Assembly (NCBI RefSeq): GCF_947500695.1
Contig: NZ_CANMSS010000003.1
Location: forward strand, 310,001 to 374,000
Length of the DNA stretch: 64,000 nt
Reading direction: 5' to 3'
From: an uncultured Pseudoteredinibacter sp.
Lineage (GTDB): Bacteria > Pseudomonadota > Gammaproteobacteria > Pseudomonadales > Cellvibrionaceae
The translations under genes were made by a program, and so were the position numbers. Below are positions 27,016 to 35,165 of this stretch, piece after piece. Each line of letters starts with the position of its first letter. Position 1 is the first letter of the stretch. Below the pieces are notes generated by a model. The model was not told the origin of the DNA and ran no database searches. It saw nothing but the letters and a program-made list of their open reading frames with translations.

Positions 27016-29259
27016 ATGGTTAATAGCAAAGACAATGTGATACCACTTAAGGCCAATAAGCCCAGCGTGGATAATGCCAAGCTGCGCGACGCTGCGCTTA
27101 AAGAGCCGGTTCACAAACCCGTTGAACAGCTGCCTAGAGGGCTGCAAGCTGTGCACCTGTTGCTGTCCAAGGTCTTACAGCAGGGCATGAGTCAATTCTT
27201 CAATCAGGCTGATGATGCACTATTTGAACGTGCAGAACTAGCGGGCAGTAATCTTGAGCAAAACAGTTATTTTGAGGCTATGCGCACCGTGCGAATGGCT
27301 AAGGCTAATTTGGCTCAATCAATGTTTGAGGCTCTTCGTAAAGCCTTTGTAGAGTTGCAAAGTCCAAGTGCTAGCAATGTAACTACCATAGATATTTATG
27401 GTGATCATGAGTTATTCGCTGATGATGTTGCCTTGGTTTCTGAGGACGACTTAGAAGAAGAGGTGGCTGTCAAGGCTATGGTGACAGCCCATAAGCAGCA
27501 ACATCAGCAAAGCTTAGATCACCTATGGCGTCGCTGTTTCTATTTGTTAGGGCGACAAGGTGAAGATGATGTGGAACGACTTCCCTGTGATGCTCAAAAA
27601 CTCGTGACTTGTTTCGCTGCGCAATTAGACGGCTTAGCCGTCGCAATAAAAATCAAAATCCTATTGTTGAAAATCTTTGAGCGCAGCGTTCTGCAGCAGT
27701 TTGCCAATGCCTATAGCTTGCTGAATCAACGAATGGCCCAACAGGGAGTGCTACCTGATTTACAGCGTCAAATCAGTCGCGAAAGACGTGCAAAGCTCAA
27801 TACCCGCCGTACCCGTGTTCGCGCAGATACTAAAGTGCAAGGCCATGCTCTTGGTGAGTTACATGAGCTAATAACTGATGAAGATGCCCTAATTCCAACC
27901 TTAAATAGCAAGGTTGAAGAAAATGTTTTGAGTAGTCAGCATATTACTCAGTTACTCGAGGGTTTTCAGCAGCAAGTAAATGTGCCCTTGCAAAGCCAGC
28001 AGGATGCCCGTGCTTTAAGCGCAAAACTATCAGCTTTGTTGCAAAGCCAGGGGCAGGTTTCACAGCTAGACCGCAATATCATTAATCTCGTACATATGCT
28101 GTTTGAGTATATTTGGGAGGATCCAAATCTAGCAGCGCCAATGCGAGCAGTATTGTCTAGGATGCAAATTCCCTTATTAAAAGTTGCCTTGGCCGATGCT
28201 GCATTCTTACAAGCAGGCAGCCACCCTGCTAGACAGTTATTAAACGAGATGGCGCGTTGCGCACTGGGTTGGCAGGAATCTGATGATGCTGATAAGCGTA
28301 AACAGGATACGCTGCTAGAACAATTAGAATTAATTGTTCAGCGCGTGCAGAGTGAATTTGTTGATGATGTAACTTTGTTTACTGAGTTGCACCATCAATT
28401 GAAAAAATTTCTAGATCGCGAACAGCGCCGTGCAGAATTAGTTGCCCAGAGGACTGTCGATCAAGTCAGGGGCGAAGCGCTTAGTGCTCAAGCGAAAGCT
28501 GCGGTTGAGCAGGTCTTAGGTAAAACCTGTCAAAACTTACCCAATGTTGCCCAGGCCTTGCTAAGACAGGCTTGGTCTAGAGTGCTGCAAATGGTTTATC
28601 TAAAGCAGGGAGCGGAAAGCGTCGCCTGGAGCGAAAAGCTGGATTTGGCAGAGCAGTTGGCTAATATTGTGCGCGAAAGTGCTCAGCGCAATAATGAAGC
28701 TGAATTGGCTTTATTGGTGCGAAAAATGGAAGCGGATCTAGCTGATGTTGGTTTAGATAGTTTCCAGAGCCGAAGCTGGTTTGAGGCTATTGAAAACCAT
28801 GTGCGTAATCAGAAGCCGCGTCAAGAGGTAAGTTTAGATCTAGATGAAGTTTGTTCTGTATCAGCGAAGACTGAAGCCTTACCTTTAGCTGACCCGGATG
28901 AGCCTAAGGCAGAGTTAGCAGAAAAGACTGAAAAAGAAGTTGGTGCCGATAGTAAACTGGTTCGTGAGAGCTTGGCCCCAAGCGACTACGCGATGCGACA
29001 AGCTAGACGCTTAAGCCAGGGAGCATGGCTACAGTGGAATAGTGATAATGGTGTACAGCGATGTCGCCTGGCGGCTATTTTGCCCTCTGTTGGGCGTTAT
29101 GTCTTTGTTGATCGACAAGGCAAAAAAGTTATGGAGCTAAGCCTTGATGAGCTAGCTTGGTCGATAAAAGATGAAAAGCTTCGGGTGCTCAATGACGGCC
29201 AGCTATTTGATCGGGCGCTGCAAACAGTAATCGGTGATATGCGTCGCCGCAGATCATAG
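27016..29259 (+). CDS. DUF1631 family protein
   Basis: A 747-residue, mostly helical cytoplasmic protein matching the DUF1631 family (sometimes misnamed thymidine phosphorylase). Long helical stretches run through most of it (for example LQRQISRERRAKLNTRRTRVR near 255). A beta-rich C-terminal section, GAWLQWNSDNGVQRCRLAAI then YVFVDRQGKKVMELS, resembles a PilZ-like barrel without clear c-di-GMP motifs. Function is unestablished. The ribosome site before the ATG is weak (GGCTAAG). It stands alone, and a long inverted repeat begins at its stop codon. Confidence 0.8.
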   Translation: MVNSKDNVIPLKANKPSVDNAKLRDAALKEPVHKPVEQLPRGLQAVHLLLSKVLQQGMSQFFNQADDALFERAELAGSNLEQNSYFEAMRTVRMAKANLAQSMFEALRKAFVELQSPSASNVTTIDIYGDHELFADDVALVSEDDLEEEVAVKAMVTAHKQQHQQSLDHLWRRCFYLLGRQGEDDVERLPCDAQKLVTCFAAQLDGLAVAIKIKILLLKIFERSVLQQFANAYSLLNQRMAQQGVLPDLQRQISRERRAKLNTRRTRVRADTKVQGHALGELHELITDEDALIPTLNSKVEENVLSSQHITQLLEGFQQQVNVPLQSQQDARALSAKLSALLQSQGQVSQLDRNIINLVHMLFEYIWEDPNLAAPMRAVLSRMQIPLLKVALADAAFLQAGSHPARQLLNEMARCALGWQESDDADKRKQDTLLEQLELIVQRVQSEFVDDVTLFTELHHQLKKFLDREQRRAELVAQRTVDQVRGEALSAQAKAAVEQVLGKTCQNLPNVAQALLRQAWSRVLQMVYLKQGAESVAWSEKLDLAEQLANIVRESAQRNNEAELALLVRKMEADLADVGLDSFQSRSWFEAIENHVRNQKPRQEVSLDLDEVCSVSAKTEALPLADPDEPKAELAEKTEKEVGADSKLVRESLAPSDYAMRQARRLSQGAWLQWNSDNGVQRCRLAAILPSVGRYVFVDRQGKKVMELSLDELAWSIKDEKLRVLNDGQLFDRALQTVIGDMRRRRS

Positions 29260-29309
29260 CTTATTCTTGGTCTCGTCAAAGCATGGTGAGACAACGCTAG
29301 AATAAGCTA
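29257..29309. repeat. Long inverted repeat after the DUF1631 gene
   Basis: TAGCTTATTCT (29257-29267) and AGAATAAGCTA (29299-29309) are perfect 11-bp arms, with inner GTCTC/GAGAC arms inside. It includes the TAG stop. It can fold into a long imperfect hairpin and may end transcription, but no T tract follows on the plus strand. Confidence 0.6.
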
Positions 29310-29321
29310 TGACTCGAGTAT

Positions 29322-29798
29322 TTATAGTTTGGCTAGAATGGCTTCGGCACTACTTTGATCGAGGCCTTTAGCGTCTATAGCAAGGTGACTTACTACACCA
29401 TTATCAACAATCATAGCGTAACGCTTTGATCGAATGCTGCCCATGTTGAAGCCTTGAGCATCCATATCAAGCCCTAAGATGGCCGCAAACTTTCCGTTGC
29501 CGTCTGCCAACATCTTCACATCCGGGCTGCCACTCGCTTGCCCCCAAGCATGCATAACAAAAACATCATTGACCGACGTGCAGTAGATGTCCTCTACGCC
29601 TTTGGCCTTTAAGTCCTCAGCCAGTGCCACATAGCCAGGTAAATGGGCGGCCGAGCAAGTTGGCGTAAAAGCACCAGGAACTGCAAATAAAACGACTTTT
29701 TTATCTTTAAACAGCTGATCACTACTGAGGGTGATAGGGCCGTTTTCTGTCATGGTTTGAAGGTCTATGGAAGGTAGGGATTGCTGTTCGCTGATCAT
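29322..29798 (-). CDS. Peroxiredoxin (Prx5/PMP20 type)
   Basis: A 158-residue thiol peroxidase. The peroxidatic cysteine is Cys48 in AVPGAFTPTCSAAHLPGY, the classic Prx5 context, and YCTSVNDVFVMHAWGQASG follows with a second Cys at 73. It reduces hydrogen or alkyl peroxides, usually with glutathione/glutaredoxin or thioredoxin. There is no fused glutaredoxin domain. AGGAG precedes the ATG at seven bases. A single gene; I could not see an OxyR site. Confidence 0.94.
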   Translation of the reverse strand: MISEQQSLPSIDLQTMTENGPITLSSDQLFKDKKVVLFAVPGAFTPTCSAAHLPGYVALAEDLKAKGVEDIYCTSVNDVFVMHAWGQASGSPDVKMLADGNGKFAAILGLDMDAQGFNMGSIRSKRYAMIVDNGVVSHLAIDAKGLDQSSAEAILAKL

Positions 29799-29891
29799 TA
29801 TTTGCTCCTGTTGTTGCAGTTATTTTCTCGGCAAATCGTAGTATAGTGTAAAAATAATAACGATCACTAGCTTAGCTTTGGGAGTTTACCT

Positions 29892-31106
29892 GTGGGTATT
29901 TTAAGCTATACGACACCAGCGTTCATTATATTGATGTTGCTAGAAATTACCTATGATTGGCGAAAAGGGACGGGCTATTATCGATTAAACGATACCGTTG
30001 GAAGCCTTGCAACAGGTGTTTTAAGCCAAACTAGCCGCCTTATTGTTTTTTCATTAGGGCTGTGGGCGATGTCCGGACTAAATGGCGCGCTTTTCCCGCT
30101 ATGGCCAGAAGAGTCTGTTTGGACCTGGGTTATTGCTTTTATTATCTATGATTGCAGCTATTACTGGAAGCACCGCTTTAGCCATGAAATTAATTTTCTT
30201 TGGGCGGGGCATGTTGTGCACCACCAAAGTGAAGAGTACAACCTGAGTACGGCTTTACGGCAGCCGAGCACGCATATTATGACTTGGTTGTTTTCAATAC
30301 CGTTATTATTAATCGGAATCCCTTGGCAAGTGGTGCTTGCCTGTGGGGCTTGGAATTTAGTTTATCAATTTTGGGTGCATACACGGCATATCAAGCGTTT
30401 GCCTAGTTGGATAGAGGCCATTATGGTGACACCTGCTCACCACCGTGTTCACCACGCTCAAAATCCAGAATACATTGATAAAAATCATGGTGGAGTTTTT
30501 ATTATTTGGGATAAGTTTTTTGGTACTTTTCAAGAGGAGCTTGATGCTGTCCCTGCCATTTTTGGTGTTCGACGCCCACTGTTAAGTTTTAACCCTTTCT
30601 TTGCCAACTTTCAGCAGTGGTGGCAGATGCTACAGGATGCGATTTATACCAATAGCTGGAAAGACAAATTACGAATATGGTTTATGCCAACGGGTTGGCG
30701 CCCCCTCGATGTTGAGCAGTCTCGACCAATAAAAAAATACCCTTTAAAGAGCTTTCAAAAATACAACCCTGATACGCCACTATGGATGAAGTGTTATGCG
30801 GGTATTCACATTTCATTGGCGGCTTTATCAACTTTATATCTGGCCATGGCAGCGGCAGATTTTAGCTCGTTACAGCTGTATCTACTGTGGGTGTTAATGA
30901 GTGCGCCTTTACTCACGGTTACCAGTATGCTTGATAATCAAGACATGCGCTGGGAGACATTACGTTTAGTTCTTAGCTGGTTTTGTTTGGTGTGTTTTTC
31001 ACACTACTTTGATAACGCTCTATGGTGGGTTGCGCTATCGAGTCAAGCAGTCATGTCTATGATCGTAATTTGGGCTCTATGGCCCAAAAAACTTGTTCAG
31101 GCCTAG
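29892..31106 (+). CDS. Fatty acid hydroxylase / sterol desaturase family membrane protein
   Basis: A 404-residue polytopic membrane enzyme with the di-iron histidine boxes of the fatty acid hydroxylase superfamily: KHRFSHE (HxxxH, about residue 90), GHVVHHQSEEYN (HxxHH, about 108) and PAHHRVHHAQNPEYIDKNHGG (about 180-200). The box layout and the long C-terminal membrane part (about 300-400) resemble alkylglycerol monooxygenase-like proteins. It should use oxygen to hydroxylate a lipid; the substrate is unknown. GTG at 29892 follows GGGAG. Divergent from the peroxiredoxin gene by 93 bp. Confidence 0.9.
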   Translation: MGILSYTTPAFIILMLLEITYDWRKGTGYYRLNDTVGSLATGVLSQTSRLIVFSLGLWAMSGLNGALFPLWPEESVWTWVIAFIIYDCSYYWKHRFSHEINFLWAGHVVHHQSEEYNLSTALRQPSTHIMTWLFSIPLLLIGIPWQVVLACGAWNLVYQFWVHTRHIKRLPSWIEAIMVTPAHHRVHHAQNPEYIDKNHGGVFIIWDKFFGTFQEELDAVPAIFGVRRPLLSFNPFFANFQQWWQMLQDAIYTNSWKDKLRIWFMPTGWRPLDVEQSRPIKKYPLKSFQKYNPDTPLWMKCYAGIHISLAALSTLYLAMAAADFSSLQLYLLWVLMSAPLLTVTSMLDNQDMRWETLRLVLSWFCLVCFSHYFDNALWWVALSSQAVMSMIVIWALWPKKLVQA

Positions 31107-31124
31107 TTGCTCTATACACGGAAA

Positions 31125-33965
31125 TTACTCGTAAAGCCGAGTTACAGCATTACGCTTGTTTTTGCTCAGTTTATCAAACTCTAGGCGCAGTATATCTAAG
31201 CTGACGGGCTTGCGAATAAAGCCCGTCATGCCACTTTGGCGAGCCTTATCTTCCTGTTCTTTGGCGCCTATGCTGGTTACGGCAATGATATGTATCGCTT
31301 CTAAGGCATGACGTTTTTCGAATTGCCTGATTTTTTTTGTGGCCTCGAATCCGTCGATACCTGGCATGTCGCAGTCCATTAGTACTACTGTATAAGGGCG
31401 CTGCACTTCACAGATGGCAGTAGTTACCTCGTAACCATTATTTCTAAAATCACAGTTGATGCTCAATCTGTTTAGCAGGCTGCGCATAACTTGGCGATTG
31501 ACGGCATTATCTTCGGCTACCATAACTCGGTGATGTTGATAGCTCTTGTCGGTATTTATATCCAGAGATAAATTAAAACCGCTGGTGGGTGGTGCAGTGT
31601 TTGAGATGCTGACATAGTCATCGTCATTACTTTGGATGGATACGGCTAATTTTTTGAGTGCCATTTTTAACTTATCGCGGTGCATGGGTTTTGCTAGGCA
31701 CTTTGTATTCCATCTGAAGTTTTCAAGGGCTACATTGGGTTGGCGTAGGGTATAAGAGATAAATACGGCAGGAGGCAGCGAGCTATGGAATTCACGCATA
31801 AAGTGGTTGTTAATATAGTTGTAAGTAAATTTACAATCCATATCCACGATGCAGCAATCAAAATCATGTCGCTCTAGGTAGCTCTTATCGATAATTTCTA
31901 TATTGCTTAAGTGGGTCGAGCGCATTTTCCACTCTTCCAGTTGGATTTCGAGCAATTCAATTCGTTTTGATTTTGGAGCAATTATCAAGCAATTGTAGTC
32001 ACTCAAACTTCTTTCTGTGGTTCGCAGAGTCCTGGGCGCTGGTTCTAAGCCTACTGAAAACCCAATGCTTACAAGATTGTTAACAACTTTGAATTTCAGC
32101 TCTCCATCGATACTGTGTAACAACTGCTGGGCGATTTCTAAGCCTTTCATCCTTTGGATGTCGGCCGTTGAATTAAAGAACGAGTTAATATTATTTATAT
32201 GTTCATCAATATCGTTGCTGATTCTATTTTCTACCCATACAACAACATTAACTTCGCCATTGGCTTCAGGTTGGCTTAAGGTTGAAATGATATTGATATC
32301 ATCATTGCAGCTAAAATTTACGGCATTTTCAAGCAGCCTCGAAACGACTTTCCGAATTTTTATGGGATCCCCAATGAACTTATGGCTAGTATCATATTTG
32401 GGGTCATATAAGAGTTCTAAGTTCTTGTTGATGGCTTGCTGAGAGTAGCCTTGACAGCTGCTGATAATGCAATCTTCCAAGCTAAAGGTCTCACGAATTT
32501 CTTCAGTAAAGCGGCTGCTATTTGAGTTGTAATCTTCAAAATTGTCAATCAGTCGTACTAATTCGGCGCCTGAGCGGTCGATAATATCCACACAATGCCT
32601 TTGGGTGCCCTCTAGTTTTGTGTTGCGGATTAGGTCGATCATTCCTGTTAAGCCGTTCAGTGGTGTCCTTAGGCTTGAGGCGATGTTATTGATGAGCTGA
32701 TCAGTTTCAATCACTTTGATGTCGTCGAGCCTTTTGCGTTGCTCGCTTTGTAACTGTTGTTGTACGCGTTTCACTGATTGCTTGCTAAGAATATAAACTG
32801 CAAAGAGCAGGTTTAGCACATAAAGCACTCTTGCCACGATATGGTTGTCATATTCTTGGCTCATGCCAAAAACATCGTTATAAAACAGGTAGAAACATAT
32901 GCCAATGCAGGGTATGCCAGAGGATACGATGGTAATTGTGCGGTAAGATATCGAGCGCAAATTAACACTGATGATCAGCATGATAAATACTGCTATTACC
33001 GGGAAAATGTATATTCGATTGGGGTGTGGCAATTGACCACTATATAAATCGAATAGGTATGTAGCAGATAGTATTAAGCCGAAGTAGAAAAAAATCCTAC
33101 ACAACCTATCATTTATTTTTCGTGGAAACTCTGATTCAATATTTGTGAATGTTTTGACAAAGAGAGCCCAACACATCACGTAGGGGTAAGTAAATAGCTC
33201 CAGGTTGCCATGCTTTATCCAGTGCCGATCAGATAGGGTATGAAATAGCCCATCTATATGCGCAAAACACATGCCAGCGAGAAGGGATGAAGTAAGAAAA
33301 TACACATCACTGCGATTAATGTGTTGCCTAACAACAATAAAATATACCGCAATGAGTGCAATTAAAGTGGCATAGAAGGCACTCTTTACTATGGTGTCTT
33401 TGATTATATTTACATAGAAATCATAATCGGATAGCAGGCTGAGCGGTAGGTTGAATGTTCCGCTATGCCTCAACTTTATTAAATACTCTTTGATTTCATA
33501 ACTTTTTAGATGGATTTGAAACAATTCTGGTACGGTGTAATCTCTATCAATATCACCAAGCCTCATGGCTAATTGATAGTTGCCGTTATCTTTACGCTCA
33601 TAGATATCAATAACATCAAACATTGAGTCGTTGTTAATCAGAAATGCCTCATGATTGCGGCCGGCCATCTCTCTAAGGCTAAAAGTAACCCAAATGGGAT
33701 TATTTGTGGCAGCCTGTCTGAATTCCTCTGCCGGCTTGAACAATTTCTCGTCAGGAAAATTTCTGCCATGAAATTGGTTTTCTGAATCAGCATAAAAACG
33801 TAATTTGCTACGTAGAGTTTTGCCGCCTTCTATTGGCCACTGAATAGCGTTGTCTATGCTCGTTTGAGCTGGTGAGGTTGGGCTGGCTAGAAAAGTCAAG
33901 CACAGTAGCCCAATAATTAAAACGCCAGATAGAAGGCTGCCTGCTTTAAGAGGAATTTTTGACAC
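31125..33965 (-). CDS. RetS-like hybrid sensor with degenerate kinase core
   Basis: A 946-residue sensor in the RetS/LadS layout. A signal segment (about 7-30) precedes a 7TMR-DISMED2 periplasmic domain (about 35-170), seven TM helices (about 190-395), a histidine-kinase-like core (about 420-650) and two receivers (about 675-795 and 825-940). The phosphoacceptor box reads NIASSLRTPLNG, so Ser430 stands where the His should be. An N-box remnant (LLENAVNF) is present, but no DxGxG G1 box. The first receiver keeps Asp708 in IVDMD, the second Asp864 in VLMDCDMPG. This suggests a pseudokinase that acts by binding a partner, as RetS does with GacS. GTG start. Confidence 0.88.
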   Translation of the reverse strand: MSKIPLKAGSLLSGVLIIGLLCLTFLASPTSPAQTSIDNAIQWPIEGGKTLRSKLRFYADSENQFHGRNFPDEKLFKPAEEFRQAATNNPIWVTFSLREMAGRNHEAFLINNDSMFDVIDIYERKDNGNYQLAMRLGDIDRDYTVPELFQIHLKSYEIKEYLIKLRHSGTFNLPLSLLSDYDFYVNIIKDTIVKSAFYATLIALIAVYFIVVRQHINRSDVYFLTSSLLAGMCFAHIDGLFHTLSDRHWIKHGNLELFTYPYVMCWALFVKTFTNIESEFPRKINDRLCRIFFYFGLILSATYLFDLYSGQLPHPNRIYIFPVIAVFIMLIISVNLRSISYRTITIVSSGIPCIGICFYLFYNDVFGMSQEYDNHIVARVLYVLNLLFAVYILSKQSVKRVQQQLQSEQRKRLDDIKVIETDQLINNIASSLRTPLNGLTGMIDLIRNTKLEGTQRHCVDIIDRSGAELVRLIDNFEDYNSNSSRFTEEIRETFSLEDCIISSCQGYSQQAINKNLELLYDPKYDTSHKFIGDPIKIRKVVSRLLENAVNFSCNDDINIISTLSQPEANGEVNVVVWVENRISNDIDEHINNINSFFNSTADIQRMKGLEIAQQLLHSIDGELKFKVVNNLVSIGFSVGLEPAPRTLRTTERSLSDYNCLIIAPKSKRIELLEIQLEEWKMRSTHLSNIEIIDKSYLERHDFDCCIVDMDCKFTYNYINNHFMREFHSSLPPAVFISYTLRQPNVALENFRWNTKCLAKPMHRDKLKMALKKLAVSIQSNDDDYVSISNTAPPTSGFNLSLDINTDKSYQHHRVMVAEDNAVNRQVMRSLLNRLSINCDFRNNGYEVTTAICEVQRPYTVVLMDCDMPGIDGFEATKKIRQFEKRHALEAIHIIAVTSIGAKEQEDKARQSGMTGFIRKPVSLDILRLEFDKLSKNKRNAVTRLYE

Positions 33966-34313
33966 TAGATACTACTCATATTCCTTGTTGAGCAAAGTGC
34001 AGACTGACCGCCGTGTCAATCTCAAGAACCCACCTGCTGTACTCCCTTAGTTTGATAACTGAAGTATACGCAGGAGACAGCAGTACATTCATGTTAACAA
34101 GCTCTTATATGACTAATGTAATTACTCCAATAGCATCGGTAAATATTCGGCAAGCTAAATAAGCAGAAAGTATGTAGTTTAGAAATGTTTCTTCTGAGTA
34201 GAGCTGAGTCAAGTTGGGCAGCTGGGAAAGGGTGTAGGGTTTGCGGCAGCGTGAAAAAGGTGAACCCGCTCAAAAAGGGAAGTTAACAGAAAATGAGTAG
34301 AGCCGTTTACAGA
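33966..34313. other. Intergenic region upstream of the RetS-like gene
   Basis: About 350 bp without a supported gene or RNA. It should hold the promoter of the RetS-like gene, but I found no convincing -35/-10 pair. It ends at the first terminator of the tandem small-peptide units. Confidence 0.4.
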
Positions 34314-34343
34314 AATAAAAAAAGCCCCGGGAGTTTGGGGCTT
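34314..34343 (-). terminator. Terminator of small-peptide unit 1
   Basis: On the minus strand AAGCCCC pairs with GGGGCTT around an 8-base loop and is followed directly by seven T residues. The same hairpin closes the second unit at 34748-34774. Confidence 0.85.
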
Positions 34344-34396
34344 CAAGCGTCGCAGAGTAAATGCACCTAAGGTGCGGGGGTATAAAAAGGTGATGC

Positions 34397-34477
34397 TTAG
34401 GAGTTACTCAAATCATCCTTAGCAATCAAACCCAGGAGCGTAAAAACAACCGGATATAAAATAGAAGTAACAAGCAT
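34397..34477 (-). CDS. 26-residue hydrophobic peptide, copy 1
   Basis: Encodes a 26-residue peptide that starts MLVTSILYPVVFTLLGLIA and ends in a short charged tail (KDDLSNS): one membrane-spanning helix with a central proline. GAGGT lies about 9 bases before the ATG. Comparison with copy 2 supports coding: ten codons differ and seven of the changes are silent. Size, hydrophobicity, proline and charged tail recall type I toxin peptides of the Fst/Ldr kind, which also occur in tandem, but I found no antisense RNA promoter. A small subunit of a membrane complex is an alternative. No family recognised. Confidence 0.7.
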   Translation of the reverse strand: MLVTSILYPVVFTLLGLIAKDDLSNS

Positions 34478-34533
34478 CTGACTGACCTCAAAATTAGTAG
34501 GGCTCATTTGTGAGCCATTCGACAACGGTTTCT

Positions 34534-34565
34534 AGTATACGGATGTCTAGCTAAAGTAGGTTCAA
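34534..34565 (-). promoter_or_regulatory. Candidate promoter of small-peptide unit 1
   Basis: TATACT (34534-34539) and TTGAAC (34560-34565) lie 20 bp apart on the minus strand, long for sigma-70. The block from 34548 to 34593 differs at a single base from the same block upstream of unit 2, so it is probably a regulator or alternative sigma-factor site. Confidence 0.45.
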
Positions 34566-34747
34566 GCTGGGTAAAGAAGCGTATTGCTTGGTTGGGACTG
34601 AGTTAAGTGTTCCGCTTGCTCAGCTATTGATAGGATTTTTCAGGCGTTTTAACGCAGAGCAAACGAGCTTAGCGCTAACAGATTTCTGTGTGACCGCTGT
34701 TTTTGTAAAACAATGGGCGGTGTTAGAGCGTTCAGTTTCGCGAGGCA

Positions 34748-34774
34748 TAAAAAAAGCCCCGGGAGTTGGGGCTT
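34748..34774 (-). terminator. Terminator of small-peptide unit 2
   Basis: On the minus strand AAGCCCC pairs with GGGGCTT (34754-34760 with 34768-34774), followed by seven T residues, the same form as at 34314-34343. Confidence 0.85.
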
Positions 34775-34829
34775 CAAGCGTCGCAGAGTAAATGCACCTA
34801 GGGTGCAGGGGGTATAAAAAGATATTTGC

Positions 34830-34910
34830 TTAGGCTTTACTTAAATCGTCCTTAGCAATTAAACCCAGTAGAGCGAAAACAACTGGATACAAAATAGAAG
34901 TAACAAGCAT
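34830..34910 (-). CDS. 26-residue hydrophobic peptide, copy 2
   Basis: A paralogue of the peptide at 34397-34477. It starts MLVTSILYPVVFALLGLIA and ends KDDLSKA, differing at three residues (Thr13Ala, Asn25Lys, Ser26Ala). Wobble changes such as TTA/TTG, CCG/CCA, TTT/TTC and GAT/GAC leave the protein unchanged, strong evidence that it is translated. The upstream GAGGTCAGTCAG leader just before the ATG is identical in both copies. Function unknown. Confidence 0.7.
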   Translation of the reverse strand: MLVTSILYPVVFALLGLIAKDDLSKA

Positions 34911-34964
34911 CTGACTGACCTCAAATTAGTTGGGCTCTTTTTGAGCCGTTCGACAATGGTTCCC

Positions 34965-34996
34965 ATTATAAGGATGTCTATCTAAAGTAGGTTCAA
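34965..34996 (-). promoter_or_regulatory. Candidate promoter of small-peptide unit 2
   Basis: TATAAT (34965-34970) and TTGAAC (34991-34996) on the minus strand, 20 bp apart as in unit 1. The stretch upstream to about 35024 is nearly identical to that of unit 1. Confidence 0.5.
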
Positions 34997-35165
34997 GCTG
35001 GGTAAAGAAGCGTTTTGCTTGGTTGGGGCAGGGTTAAGAGTATGGATGCTGTTGTTTTTGGTAGTGTTTTTGGGGCGTTTTATCGTGCCTGAAGAGGCTT
35101 CAGGAAAATGCTTGGCCAACCACAATGACTGGCCAACACAGATCTAGCTGTTTAGTTTTGTGCCT

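Larger units (their letters stand above)
34315..34606 (-). repeat. Tandem repeat unit 1 of a small transcription unit
   Basis: About 290 bp, repeated in direct orientation at 34747-35038 (offset 432-433 bp) with 140 bp between copies. Read on the minus strand each copy has an upstream block that is nearly identical in both copies, a -10-like hexamer (TATACT here, 34534-34539), a leader hairpin (GGCTCA/TGAGCC, 34501-34516), a 26-codon frame, a small hairpin (GCACC-TAA-GGTGC, 34363-34375) and a terminator. The outside flanks are not similar, so the whole unit was duplicated. Confidence 0.9.
34747..35038 (-). repeat. Tandem repeat unit 2 of a small transcription unit
   Basis: The second copy of the unit at 34315-34606, in the same orientation. 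On the minus strand it has a perfect TATAAT (34965-34970), a leader hairpin GGCTC-TTTTT-GAGCC (34933-34947, written as on the plus strand), a 26-codon frame, the hairpin GCACC-TAG-GGTGC (34794-34806) and a terminator. Structure is kept where sequence has drifted, which suggests both copies are under selection. Confidence 0.9.

Noticed and set aside
34588..34791. 67-codon plus-strand frame between the two peptide units
   Set aside because: It crosses the boundary of the repeat and the terminator hairpin of unit 2, has no homology I can recognise and reads against the supported transcripts.
35101..35140. TTGGCCA...TGGCCAA inverted repeat as a terminator
   Set aside because: No T run on either strand and an 11-base loop; too weak to call.
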